Assembly (NCBI RefSeq): GCF_945859685.1
Contig: NC_079148.1
Span: 25,989,946-26,053,945, forward strand
Origin: Eupeodes corollae
Taxonomy: Eukaryota > Arthropoda > Insecta > Diptera > Syrphidae
Reading direction: 5' to 3'
Length of the DNA stretch: 64,000 nt
Shown: positions 10,419-20,833 of the stretch, one piece after another
Numbering within the stretch: the stretch's first letter is position 1
Layout of the letters: each line of letters starts with the position of its first letter
Position numbers and translations under genes: made by a program
Notes under the pieces: model-generated
Database searches by the model: none
The model's input: the letters and a program-made list of their open reading frames with translations, nothing else
What the model was told of the DNA's origin: nothing

Positions 10419-11366
10419 TTGTTTAAATAAAATAAATTTAAAGCAGGGTTGCCCATAGAACATTTTGCTCAATGATTTTTTTGTTCCTTTTTTTTGGGGA
10501 AAATAATACCCATAAATTATGTCAAATATAAATTTTTTTGGACTTAATTATTTGAATTTCACCAATTAATATCTAAAATAAATATAAAGCTTCTCGCTTT
10601 CTATTTAAAAAAATATTTTATTTCAGTCAAATGGAAATGTTTATATGGCAATACAGGTTTTATTTAATTTGTCTGCAATGATACCAACATTTACATGTTA
10701 AATCACAATGATGAGCGCTCCTTGCTGTGAAAAAAAGAATTAAATTTTGGATCTCAAATTGAGATCCAAACACAAAGCACGATCTTGTGTTGTTGTTGTA
10801 ATGCATGTAAATCCAAGATCCGTATCAGATCATGGTGATAATATAACGCGGTTATTATTGTGTTCTGTTTTGAAACAAATGATTGAGAAAATGCCGTTGA
10901 AGCTATATATGTTTAAAAAAAAATTATTGGTGTCCTTGTAAATAAATAAAACAAGAAAAGATTTCATGTGCATCCATTTAATGCAAATCGGTCATCAATC
11001 TCCTGGAATTATTTTATATGCATATGTATGATACTCATTTGAATTTTATTATCAATCAAATTTTCTTTACCTTTTTAAAAATATTTTTTCAAGGAGCCAT
11101 AGCCGAACACCATTCACCACCGAAACCATATTATATTAAACTATAGAGATAATATATTTTCTCTATGACCGAAACCAAAACAAGCGCGTTTATTTTATTT
11201 GTTGCGAGTGTGGATAATGTGGAACGCGAATAAAGTTTGACAGTTCGTATCAACTACAATTTTTTTCGCGACAAATAAATTTGTTGAAATATGTCTTCAA
11301 ACGTATATAAACTCACATTTTGTAATTCATTCATCGTTCGTTGGTGGCGCTCATGTGAATACTGCT

Positions 11367-11975
11367 TAAGTGAATAAACTGGGAAATCTTGCATGGGAAA
11401 ATTTGTATGAGAAATGATTTACAAAATTTGGTTAAATATTCTGCAAAGAATTTGGTAGAAAAACGCCATTATGACTTAAAAAATAGATAATACGCTAACC
11501 ATCATTTTTCCCAAATAGTTCTAAATTGAGTAATTATAATTAAATATATATTCTGTGTTGCTTATTTAAAGGCATCTTTGAAAATAAACTTTTCAAAATT
11601 TTGAAAGAGTTTAATAATTTTTGTAAGCAGCTGATTCATTGAAATCGATCCGGAAAAGTTTTTTTTTTTGATACGGATCGTAATGACAACAGTATTGTGC
11701 GCTCTTTTCTTTTTTTCTTATGGTTGTTATGTTATATACTGTCTTTTTTATTAACACTACAGTTTTTACTCCCTACCGCCAGAATCTATACATATTTTCG
11801 GATCTTTAAAATAGATCCAGATACAAGCACCATTCGAAGTTGTTGTCGTATTACGAGCTACCGATCCAGATCCGTTGCTAATAAAACACGGCTATTATCT
11901 CATCACTTAATATCAGTCACAACTAAAATGTGATCTTTTCTGTCATAATATAAATTGATCTATGTAACAGTCAGC
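11367..11975. repeat. Spacer with a diverged repeat copy
   Basis: The part at about 11650-11900 contains GATCC-rich blocks, and 11815-11897 aligns loosely with 10757-10866 inside the neighbouring element. It is probably a decayed MITE of that family. No gene was seen. Confidence 0.45.
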
Positions 11976-13630
11976 CTTATTTTGAAATTCTCTTTCATGC
12001 GAAAGAAAGTCGATTTCGAATAATCTGCATTTTGAATTTCGAACGATTAGAAAGTTCACTTTACCAATCGAAAGTTCATTTATTTTCAGAAAACCAAGTA
12101 AACTTTGACTTTTTAATCATGTCACAAATTTCATTTCATTAGCGTTAAATTTATTCTGGCGAATAGAGATGCTGCGAAGAAGCTGAATATAGCAACGGAC
12201 CTCCTTCTAAAGACAGTGCGACTTGAAAAAAGGTCTATAAAATAAATTTTAACAAAAAAAGTGTATAGTAACATATGTTTGATTTCACGGTTTGGGCTGA
12301 TTTTAAATCCAAAACAAAAAAGAAACTGGTGGAAAATGAAGTAAAAAGGAAATAGTTGGGCTTCAATGACAAAAATCTTATAGCCCCAACCGAGTTCGAG
12401 GAAGCTATTGTCAGGATCACTTCACTTAAGCAGTCTGTTGAAGGCATAAGTGCCAGAGTTTTTGGCATAATCCAAGTAGAGGAGTCTAAAACGGTGGCGG
12501 CTCTGAAGAAAATTTGAAACCAGGCGCAATAATTGAAGCCCAAGAGAAGCTGTCTTGTAAAAATGTCCCCTAATTGCTTCCTTTTCTTCGTCATTGCTTT
12601 AAAATTTATCCATTTGGGGCATAGTTTAGCTTCTAATGCAGATACAACTTTTTGTATGCACTTTGACACCGATGATTGAGAAAGTTTAATACCACCGTCC
12701 TTGCCTACACCTAATTGGTATCCACCTTCTGCGACAAATTGCAACGTGGTTGCCAACATTATGATTGGAGATATAGACACAGATCCAGATGTTCCCGTTT
12801 CAACTTCGGTGTTCAGCTCAATCAACACGTACTTGAAAGCACTTTTGTTTAATCGAAAATTTCTTATAAATCTTCAAAGCAAAAAGTTAGGAGCTGGAAA
12901 AGATTCAATTTTTACAAATATACTAACCTTTAATTTTCAATCTCTAATGGATTATATAATATATCTGCTCCTCAATGTCCTATTTTCTCATAAACAAAAC
13001 TATTGCCATCTGTTTTCTTAATTTCTTTAAATATATTTTCAAACAATTAATTATTGGCAAGCGATTTTACTTTTTGTAACCCTTTTAATATTAAAATGTG
13101 TGACCAGGTGTGTGTAAGGAAATAGAGACTTTGAAGTTGCATGTTGAACAACTGGGTTTTTTATTGAAACTTTTTAAACATAACTTAAGTGACACATAAC
13201 AAAAGTTTACGCAAAAGTTTAACAGTTGTTTTTTTTTTGTATATTTAGCTCTTTTTTCCTATCAATAAAATGATCATTATTTGCTAAATGTTTCAAATTA
13301 AAAACATTAAATTTGTACTGATATTTTATTTAAATTCTTAGATTAACCAGGCATAAGACATAACTTAACTTTATGTTTCGGGAATAAAAAGGATTTAGTT
13401 TCTGTTCAACTTTTTAATAAAAAAAAATGTGCGAAAAATAGTCAGCTTGGTCATACTAAATCAAATAGAAATGTCAATACATTAAACAGCTGATTTCGCA
13501 AATAAGATTCACTCGAGTTTATTGTGTGCAATCATTTGAAAATGAATATTATTCGTTCGAATGTCAAAATACACAAAATTCATTCAAATGAATAGATCTA
13601 TTCTATCGTATTCGTTCGAATTTCAAAATA
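11976..13630 (-). mobile_element. PIF/Harbinger relic with transposase and Myb-like gene remnants
   Basis: On the minus strand an intron (acceptor TTTTGCTTTGAAG near 12880) separates a piece reading ILYNPLEIEN (near 12950) from an exon reading FIRNFRLNKSAFKYVLIELN. This continues into FVAEGGYQLGVGKD and LSQSSVSKCI, which are hallmarks of HARBI1-type transposases. The DDE region is lost after about 12570. On the plus strand 12270-12530 reads DFTVWADFKSKTKKKL and onward, the Myb/SANT-like partner protein of Harbinger elements. Possible ends are TATTTTGAAATTC near 11979 and its complement ending near 13630, a weak TIR. It is degenerate, with stops and deletions. Confidence 0.75.
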
Positions 13631-14069
13631 ATCATGAGTAACTAACAAAAACGACTGCAGTCTTTTATTTTTATTTTTGACAAAAAAAGAATATTTGTGA
13701 ACGAACAAATGTACACAAGACGATGTATTATTATATGAACCACCATTTGACAATTTTACAATGGTGACCATTAATTTTATAATTCTTATTGAAAATGGTT
13801 GAATTAAATTGAATTAAATTGAATCAATTACAAAAACGGATACCTCGGTAATAGTTAAATTTTAAAATTTAAGAAACCAATTAGATAAAAGTTTATTCAT
13901 TAAAAATAAGGAAATCTTAAATATGATGACTAGAAGAAAGTAAATAAATTCGACATTCGCTCTTACATGAAGATCGAAATGAGTTGATACCAAAAAAAAA
14001 TTAAGCATCATTTTTTGTATAATTAGCGAACACTAAAAGGTTTTTGTATACCTTTAATATGCCAAAGAC
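13631..14069. other. Spacer without a recognised gene
   Basis: AT-rich. A short TTGAATTAAA-type tandem is visible near 13800. Nothing else can be supported. Confidence 0.4.
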
Positions 14070-14290
14070 ACAGTGTGAGCATTAGGAAAAGAGTTAAGGG
14101 TTGGATAGGAGGTGTCGGTGAACATTGATTTTGAATTCCTGAACATTGCAATGACAGGGAAAGATAGAGCGTGGCAAGGCATTCCACATTCACGTAGTAC
14201 AGCTAAAAAACTAATCACTGTACGGCCGAAGTTGAGCTCAAGGGGAAATTGATGAGCATTCCTAGAAGCGCAGGTATCACGGTTAAAGCA
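14070..14290 (-). mobile_element. LINE ORF2 C-terminal relic
   Basis: On the minus strand one frame reads MWNALPRSIFPCHCNVQEFK and onward (INVHRHL). This is the W-N-x-L-P ... F-P ... F-K signature near the C-terminus of many non-LTR reverse transcriptases. The preceding residues (GRTV, SFL) are in another frame, so the copy is frameshifted. It differs from the two LINE remnants near 3-6 kb. Confidence 0.6.
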
Positions 14291-14930
14291 TCATTTTAAA
14301 AGCCCTATTTTAACAATTTCTGAATCTTTTTAATGTAAGTTTTAGCTTTATTTGTTTTTTACACAATACAACTGTACGAAAACCTTACAAATGAATATGT
14401 TCAACTAAAAGTGAAGTCAGTTAATTGTAAGAAGACTTGAAAGTAAAATTATACCATATTTTCTTCATATTTTTATCAGAGTTTGGACTTTTAATTAAAT
14501 TAATTGTTTATTACTCTCATTTTCAATTACTGTCATAATAATACTGAACTTTGCCTCCATACAACTTAATACAAAAAAAAAAGTAATATCTAAAAGTAAA
14601 TTATAGGAAAACTTTTATAGTAAAAAAGAAACAAACAAAATCCATACATAAAACATTAGTATGTTTTTGTTATAAGCTTTGTAGCTGCAGGTAAAACAAC
14701 TTTTAATCAAAATAACATAACATCAACCGCATAAAACCAACATTGAATGAATATCATTAAAAAATTGAATTTAACAAAGCTTAACTCAATCCGAAGAGCT
14801 TCTGTTGTTTTTAGTTGAATGAAAGTTGTCATTGAAGTGGTGTTGACTTAAACAAAAAGCTAGCGGAAAAATCTTTTATTATTAATAAAAAATATTATTT
14901 ATAAAATAAAGTGTATTTACATTGTGTATC
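14291..14930. promoter_or_regulatory. Presumed upstream region of the first MAPEG gene
   Basis: No coding signal. The promoter and 5' UTR of the first GST gene should lie here, but no TATA box or initiator can be singled out in this AT-rich sequence. Confidence 0.3.
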
Positions 14931-17900
14931 ATGGCATTGGCGATAGAACTTGCAAAATGGGATAATCCTATTTTTCGATCGTATGTCTATTGGACAGGAA
15001 TATTGTGCTTGAAAATGCTTGCAATGTCAGCCCTTACAGGACTTACACGATTCGCAAGAATGGTAAGAAATTCATTTTATTGATCAAAACATAATCAAAC
15101 TTTTTAGATGGGTTGCAGTAAATAAAGTGTTAGTCTTTTGTAAAGTTACATCGATCATTTTAATATTTTTTTTCTTAGATACTTTTGGCTAATATTCAAA
15201 TATTTAATAAGTATAATCACTTATGTGTATCAATAGAGTGACCCTGGTCTTTCTTAACCTATTAGGTTTCGAATTAAATATGGTATGAAATGACATTTCG
15301 TAAAGTTTTATATTAAAAAACATTTCTTTGATCCATGTCGAGATTCAAAAAGATATTCTATTCGATAGAAATAGAAAATTTAGAGCATTATAGTTCCTTA
15401 AAGTCACTGAGATTAAAAACACCGCCTTTTTACGAATTTCAAATTGTATGACAAATATTTTTGTAAGAAAGGGATCTACTATAGTTATCTCAAGTACAGT
15501 TCTATTAAATGGTGTCAAAAGTACCAATAAGTTTTGTATCATGTCTAGAACTTAATACACCTCAAATTATGGAAGCCTCAATGATTTGCCATATCGTAAA
15601 TTATAAAATTTTAATATTATGCGTATACAATAATTATAGACCTTTAGAAAAATAAATCGTAGGTTGAAAATAAAAACTTACATGACAATTCTCAAGGCCA
15701 TCGTTTTTCTTTCTATATTTATTTCATATAACAGGTTACAATATTCTAACAATTACCAGCAATCAATACTAGAACGATAATTTACGATGTACAACTATTG
15801 TCAACTTACCTTAGATAATAATAACTTCTGATTAACAGTATATTTTTATATTAGATTAAAAAAATATGTTATTAATAAATGCAATGAATTATTAAAATCG
15901 CATTTCAAATTACATAAACTTTAAATTTAGTAATAAATTATAACCTTTTTTTAACTCAAAATAAGTTACATACATAATGTGTTAGGGGCATAATGAAAAA
16001 TATTTTTGTCTCATAACATGTTTTCATAACATAATAACCGTAATCAAACATTGCATTGATCATTGATGTCGGTCAATGAAGCGCTGACCACTGACCGTTG
16101 ATTTATTGAACTGAAGTTTTGTTAATTTTTATGCAAATGTCAGTGATTTTTATAATGAAAACAAAGTTTATCTCTAATTTCTGAATATAATGTAAATAAA
16201 GAAGTGTTGCCGTAAATCAAAAATTAAACTTCTTAGAAACGAAAAAATAAAATAATTTTGAATGAGTTCAGTAAAGAAAAACAAAACATCGTTTTAAAAA
16301 TCCTTACTTACAAACAATATAAGTTCTTCTTGCTTTTAAGTTTTGATACTTACATTTATACAGGGTCCGCCATCTATCGTTTTTTTCAACTAGTGCTTAT
16401 TTCGTGAATGGTAACACTAAGCTCATGTCTGATTTGACAGATAATTAGTTATATCCTTCCGCTGAGGTTGTGTATCTGTATACGCTTGAACAACGCTGAG
16501 AACAACGCTTAAGCAGCATTCACATGAGCGCGACAAACGGACGACGAATGACTTACAAAATGTAAGTTTACATACGTTTGAAAACATATTTCCACACCAA
16601 TTCTTAACAAAACGATAGCAATATAGTTTCCATTTCATTTATGATGAATACTTTTACTATATATTAATAAATTTAAGAAAAGAAATTTATTCGTCGCGAA
16701 AAAAATTGGAGTTGATACGAACTGTCAAACTTCCACATTATCCACACTGGCAACGAATAAAATAATCGCGCGTACTTAACCTACAAAAGTCATTCTTGTT
16801 TTGGGTTCGGTGGTCAAAGTCAAACTTTATTCGCGACCAATTAAAAACTCTCATGTGAATGAAATGTCAAAATCGACGAATATTCGTTCATTCGTTGGTT
16901 GTGCTCATGTGAATAATGCTTTAGAGAAGATGCCGATTTTGCCAAAAAAAACATTTTTTCAGATGAGCTTATTTTGATCTTGGCGGGTATGTAAACAACC
17001 AAAATTGTCGCATTTGGGGCACAAAAAACCCGCACGCATGCATTGAAAAGCCCAAAACGTACAGTGGCCGTAACAGTCAATGGTGATCGTTATAAGACCT
17101 GTATTTTATGTTTTATAGGTGCTCTAAAAACTGTTTAAACAGTAAACACGGCAACGCTCGCTTATATTTTAGAGATGTTATATTATTATTAATATATTGT
17201 TAATGAGCTTTCAAAGCTCTACATTTAAAAAAAAAATACAATGTAATCATTTCTTTTCACTTTCTAATTTTGCTGATGAAAGTGTGTAATTAATAATTAT
17301 AGGGATTTTCCATTGTTAAATTCAGGTTTCTATGGAAAGCAATTTCATTTTTGCGTCTGTTAAAGTTGTAAACATTCATGTTTTTGAAGCAGTTTTTATG
17401 TAAACACTATAACGTAGGGTCGAAACTGGGCGCATTCATAAAGCTAGTGATAACGTAGTCTAAATTCAGCTAGCTTTGTGAATGAAAAATTGAACTACAA
17501 AGCAAGTCAATCCGGAACTGTCATATTATGTGCTGACAACTGCAAATACATACATACAGTTGTGTTCATAAAAATAGCAGTGCTGGTCACATTTTATTAG
17601 ATTGTCACCTTTTTTAAGAACGGAAATTCTTACAAAAAATTGACATATTACTTGCATCTAACGGTGTTTCGTTTTCATATTAGAGATTTTAAGCTTGAAG
17701 TTATACTCTACTTTTCCCGGTGAACGCTCTCTGGATATAGAGTTTTATGAAATAGCAGTGCTTTTGATTTAATAATTAAAAAATGTTTAAAATTCATTTT
17801 TTTTATTTTCCAGTCAATAAATACTATACTATTAAATACTAAGTATTAAAGTATTTGTATCATACTAGTACTAGCATATACAAAATTAATAAATATTAGC

Positions 17901-20347
17901 TCAAAAATAAACAATCGGACGGTCAAGACACTGCACCGAAGAAATTCGAAAACTTATTCCAAAACGGCGTTTGGAGGGAAAGACCTACCAAAATATTTAA
18001 GACATCCTAGGCTCCTCAGCAAAAATGTCAGTAACGCCTTTAAATGGCAAAATAAACCGAAAACGCGAGGCCCAAAAAGGATGACTACTGAAAGAACTGA
18101 CAGAAAAATTGTTCAGCTTGCAAAACAGAACCCTTTCATAGGCTCAAGGAAAATAAGAAATGGACTTCAACTGTCACAATACGAAGACGTCATTATAAGC
18201 GAAGCTACCGGCCTAACAATAGAGTTTGTTAAAGCGCAAAGATTGGGCAAAAGAGAAATGGAGGAATGTTCTGTGAAGCGATGAAAGCAAATTCGGGTCC
18301 AAGGGTCGTCGAGAACATGTGAGAAGACTCTAAAATGCGAAATACTATTCAGGGTACACTATAAAAACAATGAAGCATGTTGGAGGAAAAATTATGATAT
18401 GAATTGGCTTTTCATATTACGGGGTCGGGCCTATTTATTCTCATGGGGGTATAATGGCTGAATCACAAACACGCTTCAGCTTCGGCTTCATCTGCCTTAC
18501 GGTGGGCCTGTTTCGAGGTTGCTTTGAATGACATTTCTATCATTTCATCCCTCCAAAGAGCAAATATTTTGTTAGTTGACAATTTTTTTTACAGCCGTTG
18601 AGCTGTCAGACAAAGCAAATGTACAGATAATTAATCTAGAGCTTCCGTTTGGAGTACGTTCTTTTCCTTACGATTGTCAAACGAAACGTGAGGTCGAAGG
18701 TCCATTGTGATAGCATGCATTGAATTCCTATGGCTGAACTCGTAAACGTCAGGTGAAGCCGAAGCTGAAGCCGAAGCTGAAGCGTGTTTGTGATTCAGCC
18801 ATAAGAGATGCAACCGAGTATGTGAACATTCTCGAGGAGGTTATGTTACCCTATGCTGAGGAGGAAATGCCTATGGTTTGGGTATACCAACAAGAATATG
18901 ACCCAAAGCATACGTTAAAAAAGGCAAAACCATGGTTTTTGCAGAAGAAGTTATCCGTTATCGAGTAAACTGAATTCGAAAGGTGTCAGGTTTTAGTGGA
19001 CCCGATACCACTTAGATGCGAAGCATCATAAAAATCAATGGTTATGCAACAAAGTACTAATTGTACGCTAACATTATTTGTATACTTTCATATAATTACA
19101 ATTACAATTACAATTTTTTTTACTTCTTACGTAATAGATCTAGCACTTTGTCATGCACTGCTATTTTTATGAACAGCCATATATTTAAAAAAAAAACGGT
19201 TTTTAGTGTGACAAAGCTAACGGTAAAAAATCGATAATACTTATTTTCTGATATTATGAATAAAATATTTTAGTTTGTTATTAGAAGTTTTAAAATGTAT
19301 TATAACGTTGATATTGAAGGCCTTTTTGTTTTATTTGCACTGCTTTTTTTAAGAACAAAACTGTATATAAAATAAAAATATTTTTAATTTGATTACTTTA
19401 AATAATCTATTTTGTTTTTTTAAATTTGATAAAATCAAATGTAAGACATAATTTGAGTGATTTATATTAACATACATATATTTAAATACTGAACGATAAA
19501 TTTGATTTTGATCTGCTAATTGTAAAACGTCAGTCGAAATTTTTGACACTACTTCGGAGTGTACATTTCAACTAATTTTGTAATCTATTTTAGCCAATTT
19601 AGCCTTGACTATGTACCGACTACCTAAGTGAATTTTCCTACTGTAAATATCTTATGAGAACATTAAGTAATAGCCAACAATAAAATGTAGAAATGGTCAG
19701 GGTAATTCTTGACCTACAAAGTGCTTTCTCAAATTAGACAATCGTAATACAAATTGTTGGTCCCCTACATCCATGATATATTACTAGCCCTTGGTTCTTT
19801 GCAGGCTGTAGCCCAACAAATTTAAAAAGTTGACAGTTTAAAACAATATAAATTAATTCAAAGCCACATTAACATAATTATTGTAGTCTAGTCTTTGTAC
19901 CAAAACGAACTTATCTAACATTTTAATCTGTCATTTGATGTCATTCTATTCTAGACTTTTGCCAATCCAGAAGATGCAATTTTCAGCAAGGCCAAGGTTA
20001 AATATGATGATCAACGAATTGAACGTTTCCGCAGGTTTGTTTTGGCATTACACAAAATATATCTTTTGTTAATGAATATTTTATTATTGTTTTTTTTTTA
20101 CAGGGCACATCGAAATGACATGGAAAACATATTTGTATTTTTCCCAATTGGATTTTTGTACGTTTTGATAAATCCATCAGCATTTTTGGCTATCAGTCTA
20201 TTTCGAATTATTGGTATTGGAAGAATTATACACACAGTTGTTTACGCTATTTTTGTAACACCACAACCATCCCGTTTATTGGCGTGGATTTTTCCATATT
20301 TAGCAACTGGGTTTATTACATTGCAAGTTATTTTATATGCTGCATGA
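14931..20347 (+). CDS. Mgstl: Microsomal glutathione S-transferase 1-like (MAPEG), first copy
   Basis: Three exons: 14931-15062, 19955-20034 and 20104-20347, encoding 151 residues, about the usual size of MGST1. Exon 2 ends and exon 3 begins within the family signature: ERFRRAHRNDMENIFVFFPI matches the charged loop and second helix of MGST1, which lie at the glutathione site. Four hydrophobic segments are visible, from YWTGILCLKMLAMSALTG to the final ATGFITLQVILYAA. MAPEG enzymes are trimeric membrane proteins of the ER and mitochondria that conjugate glutathione to lipophilic toxins and reduce lipid hydroperoxides. The start is the only ATG giving the family N-terminus. Intron 1 (4.9 kb) is full of transposons, intron 2 only 69 bp. 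A second copy follows 486 bp downstream. Confidence 0.93.
16512..16920. mobile_element. Harbinger-type MITE with TTA duplication
   Basis: It begins AGCAGCATTCACATGAGCG and ends with the matching complement ...AATGCT, flanked by TTA on both sides (16509-16511 and 16921-16923). The left part, read in reverse complement, matches the right 270 bp of the element at 8761-11366. No coding capacity. Confidence 0.8.
17557..19363 (+). mobile_element. Tc1/mariner-like transposon with IR/DR ends
   Basis: The left end is CAGTTGTGTTCATAAAAATA at 17557 and the right end is the complement ending at 19363; TA flanks both. A second copy of the end motif lies about 180 bp inside each end (near 17741 and 19155-19175), giving the IR/DR layout. 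Remnants of the transposase read MTTERTDRKIVQLAKQNPFI near 18081 and YVNILEEVMLPYAEEEMP near 18820. The usual QDNDPKH motif is QEYDPKH, so the second catalytic aspartate is replaced. A MITE sits in the middle of the gene. It is inactive. Confidence 0.85.
18455..18801. mobile_element. MITE nested in the Tc1-like element
   Basis: A 347 bp insert with inverted ends TGGCTGAATCACAAACACGC (about 35 bp TIR) flanked by TAA on both sides (18452-18454 and 18802-18804). It interrupts the transposase gene of the surrounding Tc1-like element. The TAA duplication suggests PIF/Harbinger. The right subterminal part repeats GAAGCCGAAGCT. Confidence 0.85.
19690..19823 (+). mobile_element. SINE body, diverged copy
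   Basis: The phrase AAAGTGCTTTCTCAAATTAG and the following CCATCC...CTAGCCC blocks match the 3' body of the SINE copies at 38272-38436 and 43856-44084. The tRNA-like head is absent. Confidence 0.6.
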
Positions 20348-20833
20348 GTATTATGATTATTTTATAAAAAAAAAATATTGGAAACTATTTTTCTAAACTT
20401 ATTTTATGATTAAAAAATTAAGATTACAAAACTTGTAAAAATTCTGTGTTTTTCTGATTCGGTTTATTTGGTAAGTACTAAGTGCAAAAGTAAAGTATAG
20501 CTCCTGCTAGAAATAAGCTTGAACATACCTAAGGTACATTTCAATTTGAATGTGCTTATCAAATTTTATAGATTATTTATTTACAGCACTGCTTTGGAAT
20601 TTTAAACAGGAGAGCAAAGCAAGTATGACACATTTTGATTACGATTTTACGACGCTTCTGAATTCTGAAAGCCGAAAAAAGCTTTCAAAGGGCTTTTATA
20701 GAAAGCTGTTATACAAAATGTATGACGTTCGTTTCAATAAGCTTGTCTTTTAGTGCCTCAACAGACTCTAAACATTTTGGTCATTCATTTTTGCTGTAGT
20801 CGATAACTATTATTTAAATTACAAATATTCATA
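20348..20833. other. Spacer between the two MAPEG genes
   Basis: This holds the 3' end of the first gene and, presumably, the promoter of the second. No perfect AATAAA follows the first stop codon closely. A 67-codon frame at 20550-20753 has no recognisable features and is not called. Confidence 0.4.

Larger units (their letters stand above)
8859..10843. mobile_element. Inner inverted-repeat unit carrying the orphan ORFs
   Basis: The 27 bp beginning TATTATCACCGTGATCTGAT at 8859 match the reverse complement of 10817-10843 at 25 positions. The right subterminal block (about 10757-10866) has a diverged relative at about 11815-11897, so it behaves like a transposon end. The unit contains a spliced acidic exon, a long hairpin and two overlapping minus-strand ORFs. 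A perfect 22 bp palindrome (8870-8891) overlaps the left end. No confident target duplication was seen. Confidence 0.5.
8761..11366. mobile_element. Composite TIR transposon, PIF/Harbinger-like (2.6 kb)
   Basis: The ends are inverted repeats: AGCACTATTCACATGA at 8761 and the complement of AGCAGTATTCACATGAGCG ending at 11366. The flanks are CAA (left) and TAA (right), one mismatch from a TAA target duplication. A 409 bp relative at 16512-16920 has the same ends and a perfect TTA duplication, and its body matches the right 270 bp of this element. TWA duplications point to PIF/Harbinger, in line with the acidic exon at about 9091. Inside lies a second inverted-repeat pair (8859 and 10843) and the orphan ORFs at 9626-10418. 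Confidence 0.65.
15063..19954 (+). other. Intron 1 of the first MAPEG gene
   Basis: Bounded by GTAAGA and CTAG with phase 0. It contains the Harbinger-type MITE at 16512-16920, the Tc1-like element at 17557-19363 with its nested MITE, and a SINE body at about 19690-19823. The remainder (15063-16511 and 16921-17556) has no recognised feature. Confidence 0.8.
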
